Both the position numbers and the translations under genes were made by a program. The notes beneath the pieces were generated by a model that worked only from the letters and a program-made list of their open reading frames with translations, had not been told where the DNA came from and made no database searches. From DSNY01 sp964539745 (lineage in GTDB: Bacteria > Pseudomonadota > Gammaproteobacteria > Burkholderiales > Burkholderiaceae_F): a stretch of 15,523 nt of DNA. Each line of letters begins with the position of its first letter. The stretch's first letter is position 1. Of this stretch, positions 11,868-15,523 are shown piece after piece. The DNA lies in assembly GCA_964539745.1 (NCBI GenBank), contig CAZIJU010000095.1, positions 1 through 15,523 on the forward strand, read 5' to 3'.

Positions 11868-13901
11868 ATGTCCAAACCCACATCGAAAGTGCTCGTCATC
11901 AACGACGAGCCCTTGATCCTGAAGGATCTGCTCAAGGGACTGAACGCGGCGGCACGGACACTCGACAACCCTTTCGGCCTGACTTTCATCGGCGCCCTGA
12001 CCGCGCGCGAAGGTCTGCAACTGATCGAACGCGACGGCGATATCCAGATCGTCATCGTCGATGACAAGCTGTATGCGGTTCAGGAAGGTCCCCGCAAGTC
12101 CGCTCTCGCGCGTAACGGCGGCAGGGAATCACCGCGCACGCTGCAGGTCAGCGCGCTGAAGCTCGTGCAGAAGATCACCGCGCTGCGGCCCGAACTCGAC
12201 ATCTACATCCTGATCGAGAAAGAGAAGGAAGACCAGGTCGTCGACGCGCTGTTTGCCGAGGCGGTCGACGGATATTTCTACCGCGAGGAGCGCGACTATC
12301 GCGGCATGTACCGGATCCTGAACGCGCAGATCGCCGAGCGCGCCCGCACGCCGTTCTACGACGCGCTGCGCGCCTACGTGCTGTCGGCCAAGGACGCGTG
12401 GCATACGCCGGGGCACTCGTCGGGCGACTCGCTGCGCGGCAGCCCGTGGGTCAACGAGTTCTACGAATTCATGGGCGAACACGTCTTCGACGCCGACCTG
12501 TCGGTGTCGGTCAAGGCGCTCGACTCGCTGATGGAACCGACCGGCGTCATCGCCGAGGCGCAGCAGATGGCGGCGAAGGCGTTCGGGGCACGCAAGACGT
12601 TTTTCGCCACCAACGGCACGTCCACCGCCAACAAGGTGATCCTGCAGACGCTGATCGCGCCGGGCGAGAAACTGCTGCTCGACCGCAACTGCCACAAGAG
12701 CGTGCACCACGGCGTGGTCCTTTCCGGCGCACGCCCCGTTTACCTCGATTCCAGCGTCAACAAGAAATACGGCGTGTTCGGTCCGGTGCCGAAGAAGACC
12801 CTGCTGCGCGCGATCGACGAGCATCCCGACGCGCAGTTGCTGGTGCTGACCTCGTGCACGTACGACGGCCTCCGGTACGACCTGAAGCCGATCATCGATG
12901 CTGCGCACGCGCGCGACATCAAGGTGCTGATCGACGAGGCGTGGTACTCGCACGCACGGTTCCACCCGGATCTTCGCCCGACCGCGCTGGAGGCCGGCGC
13001 CGACTACGTCACGCAGTCTGCGCACAAGACGCTGTCGGCGTTCTCGCAAGCCGCGTTCATCCACGTCAACGACGCCGGCTTCAAGGAGCATCTGTTCCGC
13101 GAGAACTTCAACATGCACACGTCGACCAGCCCGATGTACAGCCTGATCGCGAGCCTGGACGTCAGTCGCAAACAGGCGGTCCTCGAGGGCTACAAGCTGC
13201 TCGAGCGCACGCTGATGCTGGCCGGCGAGTTGCGCGAGCAGATCGACTCGACCGGCGCGTTTCGGGTACTGACCCTGCAGGATCTGCTGCCCGACGAGGT
13301 CCGCGACGACGGCATCCGGCTCGACCCGACCAAGATCACGGTCGACATCTCCTCGTGCGGCCTGACGGTCGACGAGCTGCAGCAGGAACTGTTTTCGCGC
13401 TTCAACATCACGATCGAGAAGTCGACCTTTAATACGATCACACTGCTGCTGACGATCGGCACCACGCGCTCGAAGTGCTCGCGGCTGTACGACGCGCTGA
13501 TGCGCATCGCGCGCGAGAAGCGCGCGCCGCGACGGCTGTACCGCACGCCCGATCTGCCACCGTTCACCGAGCTGGTGTACCTGCCGCGCGACGCGTACTA
13601 CTGCGGCGGCGAGCTGGTTCCGCTGCTCGACGACAACGACCAGGCGAACGCCTCGCTCGCCGGGCGCATCTGCGCCGACCAGATCGTCCCGTACCCGCCG
13701 GGCATCCCGGTGCTCGTGCCGGGTCAATTGATCACCGAGAACATCGTCGAGTACCTGATCCGCTACCTGCGCGTGCAAAACAAGGTCGAACTGCACGGTG
13801 TGGCCTACCAGGGGTACTTCCCCAGCATCCGCGTGCTGACCTCGGCCGAAGAACGGCGCCTGTCGTCGCTGCACGCGCTGCCCAGGCAGAAGGCCGCATA
13901 G
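11868..13901 (+). CDS. PLP-dependent Orn/Lys/Arg decarboxylase with receiver-like N-terminal domain
   Basis: A 677-residue fold-type I decarboxylase. Residues about 6-130 form a receiver-like (wing) domain (KVLVINDEPLILKDLLKGLN, then IQIVIVDDKLYAV), followed by a linker and the catalytic domain. That domain has DAWHTPGHSSGDSLRGSPWVNEFY, an ATNGTSTANKVILQ cofactor loop, a DEAWYSHARFHP motif and the Schiff-base Lys387 in SAHKTLSAFSQ. The C-terminal domain closes the active site (YCGGELVPLLDD, YPPGIPVLVPGQ). It would decarboxylate arginine, ornithine or lysine to agmatine, putrescine or cadaverine; the sequence does not decide which. It is some 70-80 residues shorter than the inducible E. coli enzymes. 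The start at 11868 is chosen because the domain begins there; the ribosome site is weak. argD and argF lie downstream, behind their own promoter. Confidence 0.88.
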   Translation: MSKPTSKVLVINDEPLILKDLLKGLNAAARTLDNPFGLTFIGALTAREGLQLIERDGDIQIVIVDDKLYAVQEGPRKSALARNGGRESPRTLQVSALKLVQKITALRPELDIYILIEKEKEDQVVDALFAEAVDGYFYREERDYRGMYRILNAQIAERARTPFYDALRAYVLSAKDAWHTPGHSSGDSLRGSPWVNEFYEFMGEHVFDADLSVSVKALDSLMEPTGVIAEAQQMAAKAFGARKTFFATNGTSTANKVILQTLIAPGEKLLLDRNCHKSVHHGVVLSGARPVYLDSSVNKKYGVFGPVPKKTLLRAIDEHPDAQLLVLTSCTYDGLRYDLKPIIDAAHARDIKVLIDEAWYSHARFHPDLRPTALEAGADYVTQSAHKTLSAFSQAAFIHVNDAGFKEHLFRENFNMHTSTSPMYSLIASLDVSRKQAVLEGYKLLERTLMLAGELREQIDSTGAFRVLTLQDLLPDEVRDDGIRLDPTKITVDISSCGLTVDELQQELFSRFNITIEKSTFNTITLLLTIGTTRSKCSRLYDALMRIAREKRAPRRLYRTPDLPPFTELVYLPRDAYYCGGELVPLLDDNDQANASLAGRICADQIVPYPPGIPVLVPGQLITENIVEYLIRYLRVQNKVELHGVAYQGYFPSIRVLTSAEERRLSSLHALPRQKAA

Positions 13902-14094
13902 CGCCGTCAACCCGCTCGACCGCGCCGCGCGCGGCAGTCACACGCGCGACGGGCAGCCCATCCGCCAACCGTCGCGGGCGGCGTCCGACGGTGCCGTGCC
14001 GGGCCGGATGCCGCCGCCTCGGGCGGGCGTGCCGCCCGTGCGCGGTACGCGAGGCGCAGGCGCGCACGCGCAGCGCCGGCCGCCCGTGCCTTCC

Positions 14095-14134
14095 TATAAT
14101 CCGATCGTCGCGGCGCGCATCGCGCCGCGATTTT
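14095..14134 (+). promoter_or_regulatory. TATAAT promoter and leader hairpin with T-run before argD
   Basis: A perfect TATAAT (14095-14100) with no clear -35. Transcription would start near 14107-14108, exactly where a perfect 10-bp stem begins: TCGCGGCGCG (14108-14117), loop CAT, CGCGCCGCGA (14121-14130). TTTT follows at 14131-14134, so the leader resembles a short terminator placed at the 5' end of the mRNA. The argD ATG is 21 bases further on, with GGAG at 14147-14150. Confidence 0.65.
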
Positions 14135-14155
14135 CGTTTCCGCGCTGGAGCCGCC

Positions 14156-15352
14156 ATGCCGTCGCATCATCTGATGAATACCTATAACCGCCTGCCGGTC
14201 GCGTTCACGCACGGCAAAGGCGCCTGGCTCTACGGCGACGACGGCCGCGAGTACCTCGACGCGCTCGCGGGCATCGCAGTCAACGGACTCGGCCATGCCC
14301 ATCCGCGGCTCGTGCGCGCGCTCGCCGACCAGGTGGGCAAGCTCATCCACACGTCGAATGTCTATCGCATCCGCGAGCAGGAGCTGCTCGCCGACCGCAT
14401 CTGCGCGCTGTCCGACATGGACGAGGTGTTCTTCGCGAATTCCGGGTCGGAGGCCAACGAAGGCGCGCTGAAACTCGTGCGTTTCTACGGTCACAAGCAC
14501 GGCAACCCGCAAGCGCAGACGATCGTGATGGAGCACGCCTGGCACGGGCGCACGCTCGCCACGCTTGCCGCCACCGGCAGCGAAAAGGCCCGCAAGGGGT
14601 TCGATCCGCTGCCGAGCGGTTTCATCCGTGTCCCGTACAACGACCTTGCGTCGATCGAGCGCGTTGCCGCGCAGGATCCGCGCGTTCAGGCGGTGTGGCT
14701 CGAAGTGTTGCAGGGCGAAGGCGGCATTCGCGTGGCCGATCGCGACTACGTGCGCGCCTTGCGCCGCCTGTGCGACGAACGCGGCTGGCTGCTGATGATC
14801 GACGAAGTCCAGTCCGGCATCGGCCGCACCGGCCAATGGTTCGGTTACCAGTGGGCGGAAATCTGCCCCGACGTCATCACGCTCGCGAAGGGGCTAGGCT
14901 CCGGCGTGCCGATCGGCGCGGTCGTGGCGCGCGGACGCGCCGCCGGCGTCCTCGGCCCAGGCAACCACGGCTCGACGTTCGGCGGCGGGCCGCTTGCGTG
15001 CCGCGCAGGCCTGGAGACGCTTTCGATCATCGAGGACGAGAAGCTGATGGCCAACGCCGCCGCGCAGGGCGAGCGGATCCGCGCCGGGTTCGCGCGCGAG
15101 CTGGCCGGCGTGCCCGGCGTGGTCGCGATCCGCGGCCAGGGGCTGATGATCGGAATCGAGCTGGATCGGCCGTGCGGCGACCTGGTCAGGCGCGCGCTCG
15201 ACGCGCGACTGCTGATCAACGTCACGCAGGAGCGCGTGATCCGGCTGCTGCCGCCGCTCATCATCGACGCGCACGAGGCCGACGAGATCGTCGCGCGGCT
15301 GGCGCCGGTCGTGCGGGCGTTCCTGACCGAGACGGCAGCGCAATCCGTGTAG
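14156..15352 (+). CDS. argD: Acetylornithine aminotransferase
   Basis: A 398-residue class III PLP aminotransferase that converts N-acetylglutamate semialdehyde to N-acetylornithine in arginine synthesis; many members also handle succinyldiaminopimelate. Signatures: the N-terminal YNRLPVAFTHGKGAWLYGDDG, NSGSEANEGALKLVR for phosphate binding, HAWHGRTLATLAATG, the DEVQSGIGRTG motif with the cofactor-contacting Asp, and Lys245 in LAKGLGSGVPIG, which forms the Schiff base. Later come HGSTFGGGPLACRAG and RGQGLMIGIEL. Length and all key residues are normal. The ATG at 14156 has GGAG six bases upstream. argF starts 10 bases after the stop, so the two form an operon. Confidence 0.95.
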   Translation: MPSHHLMNTYNRLPVAFTHGKGAWLYGDDGREYLDALAGIAVNGLGHAHPRLVRALADQVGKLIHTSNVYRIREQELLADRICALSDMDEVFFANSGSEANEGALKLVRFYGHKHGNPQAQTIVMEHAWHGRTLATLAATGSEKARKGFDPLPSGFIRVPYNDLASIERVAAQDPRVQAVWLEVLQGEGGIRVADRDYVRALRRLCDERGWLLMIDEVQSGIGRTGQWFGYQWAEICPDVITLAKGLGSGVPIGAVVARGRAAGVLGPGNHGSTFGGGPLACRAGLETLSIIEDEKLMANAAAQGERIRAGFARELAGVPGVVAIRGQGLMIGIELDRPCGDLVRRALDARLLINVTQERVIRLLPPLIIDAHEADEIVARLAPVVRAFLTETAAQSV

Positions 15353-15362
15353 GGGAGTGGCC

Positions 15363-15523
15363 ATGACCGGCGCGTCGATCAGGCATTTTCTGCAGCTTGC
15401 CGACTTCTCGCGCGAAGAGATCGAGCACGTATTCGAGCGCTCGCGCGTGATCAAGGACCGCTTCAAGCGCTACGAGTTCTACCAGCCGCTCACCGACCGC
15501 ACGCTGGCGATGGTGTTCGAGAA
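15363..15523 (+). CDS. argF: Ornithine carbamoyltransferase, N-terminal part
   Basis: The first 53 residues of a gene that continues past the window. IRHFLQLADFSREEIEHVFERSRVIKDRFK and PLTDRTLAMVFEK match the start of the carbamoyl-phosphate domain of ornithine carbamoyltransferase, which makes citrulline from ornithine in the cytoplasm. The STRT carbamoyl-phosphate motif would lie just beyond the end and cannot be checked. The ATG at 15363 is preceded by AGGGGAG (15351-15357) and follows the argD stop by 10 bases, so it is co-transcribed with argD. Confidence 0.93.
   Translation, partial: MTGASIRHFLQLADFSREEIEHVFERSRVIKDRFKRYEFYQPLTDRTLAMVFE

Noticed and set aside
12129..13910. 593-codon minus-strand open frame opposite the decarboxylase
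   Set aside because: Antisense shadow with the same composition artefact; the plus strand has catalytic motifs throughout.
14020..14038. 7-bp hairpin CGGGCGG/CCGCCCG after the decarboxylase gene
   Set aside because: No T-run follows, and such stems are common by chance in this GC-rich gap; not called a terminator.

Overview
The window is a GC-rich stretch of chromosome that reads as a betaproteobacterium of the Burkholderiales type. The evidence is the strong G/C bias at third codon positions, the gene order murJ / rpsT / DUF3579 / argD / argF, and close matches to family signatures as they occur in that group. I made no database comparison. The species cannot be named from the sequence.

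Layout. 1-660: the C-terminal end of a membrane H+-pyrophosphatase, then a small one-TM OmpA-like protein. 661-1258: a hairpin terminator whose T-run abuts the ATG of a phosphinothricin-type GNAT acetyltransferase. 1293-4116 (minus): a two-gene operon of a family I acyl-CoA:carboxylate CoA-transferase with a C-terminal extra domain, followed by an acyl-carrier-protein/Pat-type GNAT fusion. 4312-4782: a small exported protein apparently cut in two by an in-frame TAG. 4831-5592: an HSD10-like short-chain dehydrogenase. 5593-5986: non-coding, with two tandem copies of a ~73 bp imperfect palindrome. 5987-8346: a lipoprotein gamma-glutamyltransferase and a Prx5-type peroxiredoxin. 8376-10753 (minus): murJ overlapping a SirB1-family gene by 4 bp. 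10799-11206: rpsT with a consensus-like promoter and a perfect terminator. 11206-11535 (minus): a DUF3579 protein. 11868-13901: a PLP-dependent Orn/Lys/Arg decarboxylase with a receiver-like N-terminal domain. 14095 to the end: argD and the start of argF behind a perfect TATAAT box and a 10-bp leader hairpin.

How they fit together. The right end is arginine/ornithine metabolism: ArgD and ArgF make ornithine and citrulline, and the adjacent decarboxylase would draw on the same amino acids. MurJ and the SirB1 protein are translationally coupled and divergent from rpsT. The CoA-transferase and the ACP-GNAT fusion look like one functional unit that moves acyl groups between CoA, a carrier arm and perhaps protein lysines. 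It is the most unusual arrangement here and the best candidate for an undescribed system. The rest is mostly ordinary core genome; I see no CRISPR, phage, IS element or tRNA.
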